A stretch of 64,000 bases of DNA from Kitasatospora sp. NA04385 (GCF_013364235.1 NZ_CP054919.1:1610685-1674684), one strand, 5' to 3'. Positions 26,266-35,820 are shown, numbered from the stretch's first letter. Translations and numbers: made by a program. The notes: a model not told the origin generated them from the letters alone.

Positions 26266-26329
26266 CTAGCACCGCTAGACATCCGGCGGACTGCCGGTCT
26301 AGCATCATTCTCGTCGCTAGCGCCGCTAA
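26266..26329. promoter_or_regulatory. Pair of TetR operators
   Basis: CTAGCACCGCTAG at 26266-26278 is a perfect 5-3-5 inverted repeat, and CTAGCGCCGCTAA at 26317-26329 is the same site with one outer mismatch. They lie between the divergent tetR (start 26255) and DUF4267 (start 26382) genes, 51 bp apart centre to centre (about five helical turns). Confidence 0.75.
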
Positions 26330-26381
26330 CCAAACGGCGGCGCCCACCAGTTCACGCCACACACCGCCAGGGGGAACCACC

Positions 26382-26885
26382 ATGTCCGCGCTCACCAGCA
26401 CCGCCGGCACCACCACCGTCCGCCCGGCCGGCAGCCGCCTGCGGGTCAACCTCGCCACCGTGTTCACGGTCCTGGTCGCGCTGGGCATCGGCTACGTCGG
26501 CGTCAGCTACCTGTTCGCCCCGGAGCACACCGCCTCCGGCTTCGGCATGCCGGTCTGGCCGCGGGGCGAGGCCGCCGACTTCCTCACCGTCAAGGGCTTC
26601 CGGGACGTCGTCTCCGGCCTCGTCCCGCTGGCCCTGCTGCTGACCGGGCACCGCCGGGCGCTCGGCTGGGCGCTGCTCGCCGAGTCGGTCACCCCGTTCG
26701 GCGACGGCACCACCATCCTGGTGCACCACGGCAGCACCGCGACGGCCCTCGGCGTCCACTACGCCACCGCCGTCTTCGTGGTGGTCACCGCCGTCCTGCT
26801 GCTCACCGAGCGCACCGGCCGCACCGAGCGCACCGGCCGCACCGAGCGCTCCGGGCGCACCGGCCGCTCCAGCACGGAGGGCTGA
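26382..26885 (+). CDS. DUF4267 membrane protein with Arg/Thr-repeat tail
   Basis: A 167-residue protein with four membrane helices typical of DUF4267 (VFTVLVALGIGYVGVSYLF, DVVSGLVPLALLLTGH, LGWALLAESVTPFGDGTTIL, YATAVFVVVTAVLLL). A hydrophilic tail follows (RTERTG repeats, then SGRTGRSSTEG) encoded by 18-bp tandem repeats. The ATG is preceded by CAGGGGGAA. It is probably controlled by the divergent TetR protein. DUF4267 proteins have no established activity; association with TetR genes suggests involvement in stress or detoxification (inference). Confidence 0.85.
   Translation: MSALTSTAGTTTVRPAGSRLRVNLATVFTVLVALGIGYVGVSYLFAPEHTASGFGMPVWPRGEAADFLTVKGFRDVVSGLVPLALLLTGHRRALGWALLAESVTPFGDGTTILVHHGSTATALGVHYATAVFVVVTAVLLLTERTGRTERTGRTERSGRTGRSSTEG
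26805..26858 (+). repeat. Three 18-bp tandem repeats in the DUF4267 gene
   Basis: accgagcgcaccggccgc occurs twice exactly (26805-26822, 26823-26840) and a third time with two changes (26841-26858). It encodes the repeating basic tail. Confidence 0.75.
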
Positions 26886-26892
26886 CCGCCCC

Positions 26893-27999
26893 TCAGCCCT
26901 CCGCCCAGTCGCCGCCCGCGAGGAACTCCTCGAGGGCGGCGCGGTGCGGTCGGGGGTCGATCCGCTCGGCGGCGAGCCACCCGTCCGCGTAGTACTTGTC
27001 GAGGTACCGGTCCCCCGGGTCGCAGATCAGCGTGACGACGCTGCCGCTGCGGCCCTCGCGGCGCATCTCGGCGACGATCCGCAGCGCGCTCCACAGGCCG
27101 GTGCCGGTGGAGGCGCCGGCCTTCTTGCCGAGGACGTCGGCGAGCAGGTGGACGGCGGCGATCGAGGCCGCGTCGGGGACCTTCATCATCCGGTCGATCG
27201 CGCCGGGCACGAAGGAGGGCTCCATCCGGGGGCGGCCGATGCCCTCGATCCGGGAGCCGGTGGGGCAGTGCGCGTCGGGGTCGTGGTGCACCCAGCCGTC
27301 GAAGAAGCAGGAGTTCTCCGGGTCGGCGACGCAGATCCGGGTGTCGTACTGCATGTAGCGGACGTACCGGGCGATGGTCGCGGAGGTGCCGCCGGTGCCC
27401 GCGGTGGCGACGATCCAGGCGGGTTCGGGGTGGGGTTCCATCCGCAGCTGGGCGAAGACCGACTCGGCGATGTTGTTGTTGCCGCGCCAGTCGGTGGCCC
27501 GCTCGGCGTAGGTGAACTGGTCCATGTAGTGGCCGCCGGTCTCGGCGGCGAGCGCGGCGGCCGCCGCGTAGACCTCGCCCGCGTTGTCGACCAGGTGGCA
27601 CCGCCCGCCGTGGAACTCGATCAGCTCGATCTTGGCGCGGCTGGTGGTGCGGGCCATCACGGCGACGAACGGGACGCCGATCAGCTGGGCGAAGTACGCC
27701 TCGGAGACGGCGGTGGAGCCGCTGGACGCCTCGATCACCGGGGCGCCGGGCCGGATCCAGCCGTTGCACAGGCCGTACAGGAACAGCGAGCGGGCCAGCC
27801 GGTGCTTGAGGCTGCCGGTCGGGTGGGTCGACTCGTCCTTGAGGTACAGGTCGATGCCCCACTCCTCCGGCAGCGGGAAGCGCAGCAGGTGGGTGTCGGC
27901 GGAGCGGTTGGCGTCGGCCTGGACGCGGCGGACGGCCTCCTTCAGCCAGGCCCGGTACTCGGGGTCGGTCCGGTCCACGTCCTGGGTGTGGTCGCTCAT
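26893..27999 (-). CDS. cds1: PLP-dependent L-cysteine desulfhydrase (Cds1-like)
   Basis: A 368-residue fold-type II PLP enzyme. The Schiff-base lysine is Lys 65 in [11 protein letters not shown]; other cofactor and substrate loops are [36 protein letters not shown] and [10 protein letters not shown]. The [11 protein letters not shown] stretch and overall match, recalled from M. tuberculosis Rv3684, place it with Cds1, which breaks L-cysteine into pyruvate, ammonia and H2S. It converges with the DUF4267 gene seven bases away. The 159 bases upstream contain an AT-richer stretch (28045-28082) likely to be its promoter. A cysteine-synthase-like activity cannot be excluded. Confidence 0.88.
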   Translation of the reverse strand: MSDHTQDVDRTDPEYRAWLKEAVRRVQADANRSADTHLLRFPLPEEWGIDLYLKDESTHPTGSLKHRLARSLFLYGLCNGWIRPGAPVIEASSGSTAVSEAYFAQLIGVPFVAVMARTTSRAKIELIEFHGGRCHLVDNAGEVYAAAAALAAETGGHYMDQFTYAERATDWRGNNNIAESVFAQLRMEPHPEPAWIVATAGTGGTSATIARYVRYMQYDTRICVADPENSCFFDGWVHHDPDAHCPTGSRIEGIGRPRMEPSFVPGAIDRMMKVPDAASIAAVHLLADVLGKKAGASTGTGLWSALRIVAEMRREGRSGSVVTLICDPGDRYLDKYYADGWLAAERIDPRPHRAALEEFLAGGDWAEG

Positions 28000-28158
28000 C
28001 GCACGCTCTCCTCGCCACCGTCCGGTTCCCCCGGACGCTCCACCGAGTGTAACAGTCGACTACGATAAGTGACGATTACGGAGGCCCCAGCTTCCCCTTA
28101 TGCATCCGGGTGCGCACGGCTGCGTACGGGCGGGGAGGCCGGGGCGTCCGACGGGGCG

Positions 28159-30722
28159 TCAGTCGCTCGCCACCGCCCGCAGGACGTCGAGCTTCGCCGC
28201 CCGGGCGGCGGGCCGCAGCCCGGCCAGCGCCCCGGCGGCCAGGCCGACCAGCGCGACCACGGCCAGCCGTCCGGCGGGCAGCGCGAAGGAGCCCGTCCCG
28301 GCGGTGTCGGCGGCCCGGGTGAGCGCCCAGCCGAGCAGCGCGCCCAGGGCCAGGCCGCCGGCCGTGCCGAACGCGGCGACCAGCACCGACTCCCAGCGCA
28401 CCATGGCCCGCAGCTGGGCCCGGCTCTGGCCGACGGCGCGCAGCAGGCCGAGTTCGCGGGTGCGCTCGTGGACGGCCAGGGTCAGCGTGTTGGCGATGCC
28501 GAGCAGGGCGATCAGCACGGCGAGCGCGAGCAGCGCGTAGACCACCGAGAGCATCATGTCGACGCCGGAGGCGGAGCTCCGCGCGTACTCGGCCCGGGTC
28601 TGCACCTGCGGGTTGCCGTACTCCCGGGCCAGCCGCCCGATCGCGGCCCGGCCCTGCTCCGGCGTGACGCCGGGCGCGAGCGCGACGGCGACCAGCGTGT
28701 CGGCGTCCTGGACGCGGTGCGGCTGCCAGGCCGCGCGGCTGATCAGGTAGTCCCCGGCGACGCCGCCGCCCTGGTAGAGGGCCCGGACGGTGAAGGTGGC
28801 GGCGCCGTCGGTGAACCGCGCGGCCACCGTGCTGCCCACCCGCCAGCCGTGCGCGTCGGCCTCGGCGCGGGAGACGGCGAGGCCGTCGGTGCCCAGGGCG
28901 GCCAGCGAGCCGTCGATCCGGCCGAGGTCGGTGACCCGGGCCAGCGCGACCGGATCGGCGACGCCCAACTGGGTCCCGTGGCCGTCGAGTTGGGCGACGC
29001 CCCGGCCGAGGCCGACCGCGCTGCGCACCTCGGGGAGGGCCGCGACGGCGGGGGCGAGCTTCGGGGAGACGCCGCTGCCGCCGGCCCCGGTGGCGGGGGC
29101 GGTGACGGCGAGGTCGCCGGCGAAGGTGCGCGCGACGGTGTCGTCCAGGGTCGCCTTGACCGAGGCGCCGAACACGGTGAACAGGGTGACCACGGCGACG
29201 CCGACCATCAGCGCGGTGGCGGTGGCGGCCGTCCGCCGGGGGTTGCGGGCCGCGTTGCGGCGGGCCAGCGCGCCGGTGACGCCGCGCAGCCGGGGCAGCG
29301 GCGCACCCAGCACCCGGACGGCGAGCACGGCGGCGACCGGCCCGAGCACGACCGTCCCGGCGAGCAGCGCGAGCGCCCCGCCGACGGTCAGCGCCAGCGA
29401 GGGCCGCGCGTCGCCCCGACGACCAGGGCGGGCAGTCCGGCCGCCACCGCGACCGCGCCGACCGCCTTGCGCACCAGGGCGCTCCGGCCCCGCGCCGAGT
29501 CGTCCACCGCGCTCTCGCGCAGGGCGGCCAGCGGGGCGGTGCGGGCGGCGCGCAGGGCGGGGCCCAGCGCGGACCCGGCGGCGACCAGGGTGCCGGTGAG
29601 CAGCGGCAGCAGGACCGTCGCGGGGTGGACCACGGTGCCGCCGGTGGGCAGCGTGAAGCCGATCGCGGCGAACAGCGCCTTCAGTCCGGCCGCGACGCCG
29701 AAGCCGCCGAGCAGGCCGAGCCCGGAGGCGAGCACGCCGAGGGCGAGCGCCTCGCCGAGGGTGGTACCGAGCACCTGGCCGCGGCCGGCGCCGAGGGCGC
29801 GCAGCAGGGCGTTGTCCCGGGTGCGCTGGGCGGTGACGATGGCGAAGGTGTTGTGGATGGTGAAGGTGGCGACCAGCAGGGCGACGCCGGCGAACACCAG
29901 CAGCAGGGTGGTGAACAGGCTCAGGAAGCGCCCGGAGACGTCGGCGGTGGACTGCGCGGTGGCGTCCGCGCCGGTCAGCGCCTCCACCCCGTCCGGCAGC
30001 GACTTCTTCACCTCGTCCACCAGTTGGCGCTGGCTCAGGCCGTCCGAGCGCAGCCGGATCGTGGAGACCTGCCCGCTGCCCTTCGGCGTCAGGTGGGCCT
30101 GGGCGTCGGCGAGGGTGAGCGCGGTGAAGGTGCTGGGGCCCATGCCGTCGGCGTCGGCGCCGAAGGTGGCGATGCCGACCACGGTGATCCGCACCGGGTC
30201 GGGGGTGCGCAGCACCGTGCTGTCGCCGACCTTCAGGCCGCCCGCCTTCGCGGCGCCCCGGTTGACCACCGCCTCGCCGGGCGCGGCGGGGGCGCGGCCC
30301 TCGGCGAGCCGGTACGGGTTGAGCTCCGGGTCGTCGATCCAGTTCCCGGCCAGGGTGGGCGGGCCCTGCCCGCCGACCGGCTTCCCGTCGGCGCCGATCA
30401 GTTGGCCCGCGCCCTGCACGGACGGTTCGGCGGCGCTCACCCCGGGCACCGCCCGCAGCTTCGCGGTCAGTGACTCGTCCAGCGGGGCGCGGACCCCGCC
30501 GGGCACGTCGGGGACGTCCAGCACCCGGGCGCTGCGGACGACGGCGTCGGTGCCCGCGTCGGCGTCCGCGAACAGGGTGTCGAAGTTGGCCCGCAGGGTG
30601 TCGCCGAGCACCATGGTGCCGGTCAGGAACGCCACGCCCAGGACGATCGACAGCACGGTGCCGAACAGTCGGCGCCGGTGGGCGAGCAGCGAACGCGCCC
30701 CGATCCGCACGCCGGCGTTCAC
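28159..30722 (-). CDS. FtsX/MacB-type ABC transporter permease, frameshifted
   Basis: The first part (from GTG 30722) has a signal-anchor helix (LFGTVLSIVLGVAFLTGTMVL), a periplasmic-type domain and three membrane segments of an FtsX domain. The frame then ends prematurely after ALVVGATRG at 29388. The second FtsX half continues in another frame from about 29409 (ARPSLALTVGGALALLAGTV) to 28159. One base is missing near 29411; repair gives about 854 residues with the usual duplicated FtsX layout. It overlaps the ATPase gene by GTGA. Such exporters move lipids, peptides or antibiotics. Confidence 0.82.
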
Positions 30723-31468
30723 CGGGCGGCCGCCGTGCCGCGGCGGCCGTCGAAGGCCTTCATCCGGTCCAGCACCCTTTCCGCGGTGGGCTGTTGCATG
30801 GTGTCGACCAGACGGCCGTCGGCGAGGAACAGCACGGTGTCGGCGTACCCGGCGGCGGCCGGGTCGTGGGTGACCATCACCACCGACTGGCGCATGGTGT
30901 CGACGGCGGAGCGCAGCAGCCCGAGCACCTCGCCGCCGCTGCGGGAATCCAGGTTGCCGGTGGGCTCGTCGGCGAACACCACCTGCGGCCGCCCGGCCAG
31001 GGCCCGGGCCACCGCGACGCGCTGCTGCTGGCCGCCGGAGAGCTGGCTCGGCCGGTGCCGCAGCCGGTCGCCGAGGCCGACCACGTCGATCAGCGCGTCC
31101 AGCCACTCCCGGTCGGGGGCGGCGCCGCCGAGGTCCAGCGGCAGCGTGATGTTCTCCCGCACGGTGAGCGTGGGCAGCAGGTTGAACGCCTGGAAGACGA
31201 AGCCGATCCGCTCCCGGCGCAGCAGCGTCAACTCCCGGTCGCCGAGCCCGGACAGCTCGGTCTCCCCCAGCCAGGCCCGCCCGCCGCTGAGCGTGTCCAG
31301 CCCGGCGGCGCAGTGCATGAGGGTGGACTTGCCCGACCCGGAGGGCCCCATCACGGCCGTGAACCGGGCCGCCGCGAACTCCACGCTGACGCCGTCCAGC
31401 GCCCGCACCCGGGTCTCCCCCGCGCCGTACTCCTTCACGGCCCCCTCGACCCGGGCCGCGGCCGTCAC
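30719..31468 (-). CDS. ABC transporter ATP-binding protein (LolD/MacB type)
   Basis: A 249-residue ATPase with Walker A GPSGSGKST, Q-loop in FVFQAFNLLPTLTV, signature LSGGQQQRVAVARAL, Walker B VVFADEPTGNLDS and switch His in MVTHDPAAAGYAD. These are hallmarks of the ATPases that pair with FtsX-type permeases. The GTG start overlaps the stop of the SHOCT gene (GTGA), and its own stop overlaps the permease start in the same way, so the three genes form a tightly coupled unit. Confidence 0.93.
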   Translation of the reverse strand: MTAAARVEGAVKEYGAGETRVRALDGVSVEFAAARFTAVMGPSGSGKSTLMHCAAGLDTLSGGRAWLGETELSGLGDRELTLLRRERIGFVFQAFNLLPTLTVRENITLPLDLGGAAPDREWLDALIDVVGLGDRLRHRPSQLSGGQQQRVAVARALAGRPQVVFADEPTGNLDSRSGGEVLGLLRSAVDTMRQSVVMVTHDPAAAGYADTVLFLADGRLVDTMQQPTAERVLDRMKAFDGRRGTAAAR

Positions 31469-31734
31469 CGCTTCCCCCCGCCCGCGCCGCGCTCCTCGGT
31501 CAGGACGCCCCGGCGCTCCCGGTACTCCGCCTCGTCGATCTCCCCCTGCGCGTACCGCCGCCCCAGCACCGCCAGCGGAGCGTGCTCCCCGCCCCCGCAC
31601 CACCCGCGCCGCCGCCACGCCGCCCGCCGCAGCACCGTCACCACCAGCACCACCACCAGCAGCCAGAACAGCGGAAACACCAGCACCCACGGCCCGGGCC
31701 CGTGCCACCCGTCAGCCAGCAACGTCACCATCAC
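31465..31734 (-). CDS. Small SHOCT-domain membrane protein
   Basis: An 89-residue protein. One membrane helix (WVLVFPLFWLLVVVLVVTVLR) is followed by a basic stretch and a C-terminal SHOCT motif (HAPLAVLGRRYAQGEIDEAE, YRERRGVL). I use the ATG at 31734, about nine bases after GAAGGGG; a GTG at 31737 is equally possible. SHOCT domains are short oligomerisation modules often found at the ends of membrane proteins. It is first in the coupled ABC operon and may be an accessory subunit (inference). Confidence 0.82.
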   Translation of the reverse strand: MMVTLLADGWHGPGPWVLVFPLFWLLVVVLVVTVLRRAAWRRRGWCGGGEHAPLAVLGRRYAQGEIDEAEYRERRGVLTEERGAGGGKR

Positions 31735-31862
31735 CACTCATCCCCTTCGGCCAAGAACACCGGCTCCCTACCGGCCCCTCCACCGTCCCCCCACCACCCC
31801 GCCCGGCACGTCCCCCACCGGGCGACACCCGCCCTACTCCCCCCGCAGCAGGCGCCGGCCGC

Positions 31863-32525
31863 CTACCCGAGCCACCCCGGCCGGACCAGACCCGACTCGT
31901 AGGCCAGCACCACCAGTTGGGCCCGGTCCCGGGCGCCGAGTTTCACCATCGTGCGGCTGACGTGCGTCTTGGCGGTGAGCGGGCTGACCACCAGGCGGCG
32001 GGCGATGTCCTCGTTGGTCAGGCCGAGGCCGACCAGGGCGAGGACCTCGCGTTCGCGGTCGGTGAGGACGTCGAGGCGGGTGGTGGCGGGTTCCTTGGAG
32101 CGGGCGGCGAACTCGCCGATCAGGCGGCAGGTGACGCCCGGGGAGAGCAGCGCGTCGCCCGCCGCGGCGACCCGGACCGCGCGCAGCAGGTCGCCGGGTT
32201 CGGTGTCCTTGACCAGGAATCCGGCGGCGCCCGCCCGCAGGGCCTCGAAGACGTACTCGTCGAGTTCGAAGGTGGTCAGCACCACCACCCGGACGTCCGC
32301 CAGGAGGGGGTCGGCGCAGATCCGGCGGGTCGCGGCGAGCCCGTCCGTCCGGGGCATCCGGATGTCCATCAGCACCACGTCCGGCCGCAGTTCGCGGGCC
32401 AGCGCGAGGGCCCGCTCGCCGTCCTCGGCCTCGCCGACCACCTCCAGGTCGGGCTGGGCGTCCAGCAGGGCCCGGAACCCGGCCCGGACCAGCGTCTGGT
32501 CGTCCGCGAGCAGCACCCTGATCAC
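31863..32525 (-). CDS. NarL/LuxR-family response regulator
   Basis: A 220-residue regulator. The receiver domain has the acidic pair in VLLADDQTLVRAGF, the phospho-acceptor Asp in DVVLMDIRMPRTDG, the Thr in VVVLTTFE and the Lys in FLVKDTEPGD. The C-terminal LuxR helix-turn-helix is LTDREREVLALVGLGLTNED and RRLVVSPLTAKTHVSRTM. The GTG start overlaps the kinase stop (GTGA). The ABC operon begins 128 bases downstream on the same strand and is the likely target (inference). Confidence 0.95.
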   Translation of the reverse strand: MIRVLLADDQTLVRAGFRALLDAQPDLEVVGEAEDGERALALARELRPDVVLMDIRMPRTDGLAATRRICADPLLADVRVVVLTTFELDEYVFEALRAGAAGFLVKDTEPGDLLRAVRVAAAGDALLSPGVTCRLIGEFAARSKEPATTRLDVLTDREREVLALVGLGLTNEDIARRLVVSPLTAKTHVSRTMVKLGARDRAQLVVLAYESGLVRPGWLG

Positions 32526-33730
32526 GCCGTCCCCCCGTTCCCGTGCTCCGTGCCGGCCGATACCGGCAGCCGGGCCCGGACCCGCCAGCCCCCGGCGGCG
32601 TCGGGGCCGGCCTCGACGCCGCCGCCGAGCGCGGCGGCCCGTTCCCGCATGCCGGTGAGCCCGTTGCCGCTGCCGCCCGCGTCGCCGCCGCCGGCCGGCC
32701 CGGGGTCGGTCACCGTCACCGTCAACTCGCTTCGGCTCCAGGCGAGTTCGACGGACGCGGTGCGGGCCGTCGAGTGCCGCAGCACGTTGGTCAGCGCTTC
32801 CTGGACGATCCGGAACGCGGCGAGTTCCAGCCCGGCGCCCGTCCGGGCCGCCCGGCCGCGCCGCTCGACCGTCACCACCAGCCCGGCGTGCCCGGCCTGT
32901 TCGACCAGTTCGTCGAGGCGCTCCAGCCCCGGCGCGGGGGTGCGCGGCGCGGCGGCGCCGGGGCCGCGCAGCGTGCCGAGCACCTGGCGGACCTCGCCGA
33001 GCGCCTCCTTGCTGGTCGCCTTGATCGTGGTCAGCGCCTCCCGGGCCTGTTCGGGGCGGGCGTCCAGCAGTTCCAGCGCGACACCGGCCTGCACGTGGAT
33101 CAGCGAGATGGAGTGCGCCAGGATGTCGTGCAGCTCCCGGGCCATCCGCAGCCGCTCCTCGTCGTTGCGCCGGGCCCGCGCCTCCTCCTCGGCGGCCCGC
33201 ACCGCGGCGATCCGCTCCTGCCGGAACCTGGCCAGCTCGGCGCCCGCGAAGACCAGCAGCAGCCAGGCCGTGACGCCCAGCTCCTGCCACCCCCGCACCC
33301 CGTGGTCCGGGGCCCGCAGCCAGCCGTCCGGCAGCACGTGGCCGGTCAGCAGGTGCACCAGGTAGAAGCCGCCCGCGCTCAGCCACGCCGCCCGCCGGTG
33401 GCCGTGCCGGACGGCGGTGAAGAACGCCACCACCATCGCCAGGAACCCGGGGCCGTACGGGTACCCGGCCCACAGGTACCCGGCGGTCACCGCCGCCACC
33501 GCCGCGACCGTGGCCGCCGGCCACCTGCGCCGCAGCACCAGCAGCGCCGGGCCGAGCACCAGCAGCAGGTACCCCCAGCCGTCCAGCGGCACCCGCCCGT
33601 CCTGGTGCCGCTGCGCCGCCGTCGTCCCGACCACCTGGGCCACCGCCACCACCACGGCCCCCGCCACCGGCCACCCGGCCTTCGCCGCCCGCACCCACGG
33701 CGGCACCCACAGCGGTCGCGATTCACCCAT
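32522..33730 (-). CDS. NarL-type sensor histidine kinase
   Basis: A 402-residue kinase. The N-terminal half has four or five membrane segments (about 18-150) without a large external domain, suggesting membrane-stress or ligand sensing. The HisKA_3 dimerisation domain has MARELHDILAHSISLIHVQA with the phospho-histidine; the ATPase domain shows FRIVQEALTNVLRHS, VTVTDPGP and GNGLTGMRERAAALGG. It forms a pair with the response regulator, whose start overlaps its stop. This class often controls neighbouring FtsX-type ABC exporters in streptomycetes. Confidence 0.93.
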   Translation of the reverse strand: MGESRPLWVPPWVRAAKAGWPVAGAVVVAVAQVVGTTAAQRHQDGRVPLDGWGYLLLVLGPALLVLRRRWPAATVAAVAAVTAGYLWAGYPYGPGFLAMVVAFFTAVRHGHRRAAWLSAGGFYLVHLLTGHVLPDGWLRAPDHGVRGWQELGVTAWLLLVFAGAELARFRQERIAAVRAAEEEARARRNDEERLRMARELHDILAHSISLIHVQAGVALELLDARPEQAREALTTIKATSKEALGEVRQVLGTLRGPGAAAPRTPAPGLERLDELVEQAGHAGLVVTVERRGRAARTGAGLELAAFRIVQEALTNVLRHSTARTASVELAWSRSELTVTVTDPGPAGGGDAGGSGNGLTGMRERAAALGGGVEAGPDAAGGWRVRARLPVSAGTEHGNGGTA

Positions 33731-33832
33731 ACCGGAAGGCTAGCCACCGCCCGGCCGCCCACCATCGTCCCGCCGGAGCAGACACGCGTACTCCCCCGGA
33801 AGTACGGCGGGCCGTGCTACACAGCGGCCCCG

Positions 33833-33987
33833 TCAGGGGCCCGGGGAACGGCGGGTCCGTGCTGCTGACGGTCGGAGCCCATCGAAGTGTCCGTGCTGCT
33901 GCGTGCCGTAACAGGAACCCGAAGCCGATGCGCGCCACGGCAGTGCACCGTCAGCAGACCCGGCCTCGCCGTTCCCCGAGCCCCTGA
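33833..33987. repeat. Dispersed palindromic element R2 (long form)
   Basis: A 155-bp element between phzF and the kinase gene (same strand). Outer arms TCAGGGGCCCGGGGAACG and TCAGGGGCTCGGGGAACG (inverted) differ at one base. The interior contains GTCCGTGCTGCTG twice in direct orientation, about 35 bases apart, then AGTGCACCGTCAGCAG. Confidence 0.88.
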
Positions 33988-33997
33988 ATGTGAACCC

Positions 33998-34870
33998 TCA
34001 GATCCGCACGGCCCGCCCCGTGACGCGGACCCGGCTGTCGCCCTCGGTGAGGTCGACGGTGAGGACGCCCGGGCGGCCGAGGTCCTCGCCCTGGTGGAGG
34101 GTGAGGCGGGCGGTGGACAGGCCGCGCAGCTCGCGGAGGTAACCGCCGAAGGCGGCGGCGGCCGCGCCGGTGGCCGGGTCCTCGACGACGCCGCCGACCG
34201 GGAACGGGTCGCGGACGTGGTAGGTGGTGGCGTCCTGCTCCCAGACCAGTTGGAGGGTGGTCAGGTCGAGCCGCCGCATCAGCGCGGCGAGCGCGTCGAA
34301 GTCGTAGTCGAGGTCGGCCAGCCGGGCCCGGCTCGCCGCGGCGAGGACGAGGTGACGGGCGCCCGCGTAGGCGATCCGGGGCGGGAGGCGGTCGTCGAGC
34401 TCCTCCGGCCGCCAGCGCAGGGCGGCGAGCGCCTCGGCGACGTCCGGCCCGGACACGTCCTCGACGGAGGCGGGCACGCTGGTCAGGGTGGCCCGGTAGC
34501 CGCCGTCCCGGTCGCGGGTGACCTCGACCGGCACCGGCCCGGCCGCGGTGGCGAACCGGAACTCGCCGGGGCCGTGCCGTTCGCCGAGGGCGACCGCGGC
34601 GGCGATGGTGGCGTGGCCGCAGAACGGGACCTCGGCGAGCGGGCTGAAGTAGCGGACGGCGTACGCCCGGGGCCGGTCGGGGTCGGCGACCAGGAAGGCG
34701 GTCTCGGAGTAGCCGAGGCGGGCGGCGGTGGCAAGCTGCTGCTCGTCGGTGAGCCCGGTGGCGTCCAGGACGACGCCGGCCGGGTTCCCCCCGGCGGGGT
34801 CGGCGGTGAAAGCGGCGTAGTGCAGCGGTTCGGGCCGGGGGGCGGGGGAGGCGGGCGCGGTGTCGGTCAT
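33998..34870 (-). CDS. PhzF-family isomerase
   Basis: A 290-residue two-domain protein of the PhzF/diaminopimelate-epimerase fold. The catalytic Glu lies in GYSETAFLV; other landmarks are FTADPAGGNPAGVVL, FCGHATIAAAVAL and VEDPATGAAAAAFGGYL. PhzF itself isomerises a phenazine precursor, but most relatives have unknown substrates and no phenazine genes are present. It is monocistronic, with element R2 ten bases after its stop. Confidence 0.9.
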   Translation of the reverse strand: MTDTAPASPAPRPEPLHYAAFTADPAGGNPAGVVLDATGLTDEQQLATAARLGYSETAFLVADPDRPRAYAVRYFSPLAEVPFCGHATIAAAVALGERHGPGEFRFATAAGPVPVEVTRDRDGGYRATLTSVPASVEDVSGPDVAEALAALRWRPEELDDRLPPRIAYAGARHLVLAAASRARLADLDYDFDALAALMRRLDLTTLQLVWEQDATTYHVRDPFPVGGVVEDPATGAAAAAFGGYLRELRGLSTARLTLHQGEDLGRPGVLTVDLTEGDSRVRVTGRAVRI

Positions 34871-35035
34871 GCCTGCTGAACGGACCGGCCGGGGCCCGGG
34901 ATTCCCCGCCGGCCCGAAAGTCCTTCGCCGGGTTACCCGGTGGGTACCCGGACGAAACGGCCCCGTGGGACGAACGTTCGGGAAGGAACGCTAGACTGCC
35001 GCATCCGGCTCGTACTGCATCGAGGATAGAAAAAC

Positions 35036-35764
35036 ATGGCTGAGGCCCACCCGAAGGTTGTTGTGGTTGTTCCGACCTACAACGAACGGGAGAACCTGCC
35101 GGTCCTGGTTGGTCGGCTGGCCGACCTCGGCATGGACAACCTGCACGTCCTGGTCGTGGACGACAACTCTCCCGACGGCACCGGCGACGTCGCGGACAAG
35201 CTGGCGGCGGACTCCGGCGGCAACATCTCGGTGCTGCACCGCACCGAGAAGGACGGCCTGGGCCGGGCGTACATCGCCGGCATGTCGCGGGCGCTGGAGG
35301 ACGGCGCCGACATCGTCGTGCAGATGGACGCCGACCTGTCGCACCCGCACACCGCGGTGCCCGCGATGGTCGAGAAGCTGACGACCACGGACGCCTCGGT
35401 GGTCCTGGGCTCGCGCTACGTGCCGGGCGGCTCGACCGCGTCGGAGTGGCCGTGGCACCGCAAGGCGCTGTCGGCGTGGGCGAACTTCTACGTCAACGCG
35501 ATCCTGCGCCTGAAGGTGAAGGACGCCACCGCCGGTTTCAAGGCGTGGGAGGCGCAGGCGCTGCGCGCGGTCGAGCTGGACTCGGTGCGCTCCAACGGCT
35601 ACTCGTTCCAGGTCGAGATGAACTACCGGGTCGTCAAGCGCGGCATGCGCATCGCCGAGGTGCCGATCCGCTTCGAGGAGCGGGTCGAGGGCATGTCGAA
35701 GATGAGCCTGGGCGTGCAGCTGGAGTCCGCGGTGGCCCCCTGGAAGCTGCGCTTCGGCAAGTAA
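35036..35764 (+). CDS. ppm1: Polyprenol-phosphate mannosyltransferase (Dol-P-Man synthase)
   Basis: A 242-residue GT2 enzyme of the DPM1/Ppm1 group. It carries VVVPTYNERENLPVLVGRL, VDDNSPDGTGDVA, the metal-binding MDADLSH, LGSRYVPGGS, FKAWEAQAL and SNGYSFQVEMNY. It transfers mannose from GDP-mannose to polyprenyl phosphate at the inner membrane face, supplying mannose for protein O-mannosylation and lipoglycans. No membrane segments are present; in mycobacteria a separate Lnt-like domain anchors it. ATG 35036 follows GAGGATAGAAAAAC. TAGACT at 34992-34997 may be its -10 box. A strong hairpin terminator follows. Confidence 0.92.
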   Translation: MAEAHPKVVVVVPTYNERENLPVLVGRLADLGMDNLHVLVVDDNSPDGTGDVADKLAADSGGNISVLHRTEKDGLGRAYIAGMSRALEDGADIVVQMDADLSHPHTAVPAMVEKLTTTDASVVLGSRYVPGGSTASEWPWHRKALSAWANFYVNAILRLKVKDATAGFKAWEAQALRAVELDSVRSNGYSFQVEMNYRVVKRGMRIAEVPIRFEERVEGMSKMSLGVQLESAVAPWKLRFGK

Positions 35765-35781
35765 GCACGCACGGTCGTGCC

Positions 35782-35820
35782 GAACGGCGCGGGTGGACGG
35801 TCCTCCGTCCCCCGCGCCGT
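35782..35820 (+). terminator. Hairpin terminator after the mannosyltransferase gene
   Basis: AACGGCGCGGG pairs perfectly with CCCGCGCCGTT (11 bp); within the 17-base loop ACGG can pair with CCGT. It is followed by GTGTTCTCC. Confidence 0.8.

Noticed and set aside
28069..30873. Long plus-strand frame opposite the FtsX permease
   Set aside because: Composition is typical of an antisense shadow, and the minus strand carries recognisable FtsX domains in both halves.
31751..31862. Pro/Thr/His-rich plus-strand frames between the response regulator and SHOCT genes
   Set aside because: The residue pattern comes from a C-rich spacer with no start context; both neighbours are clear minus-strand genes.
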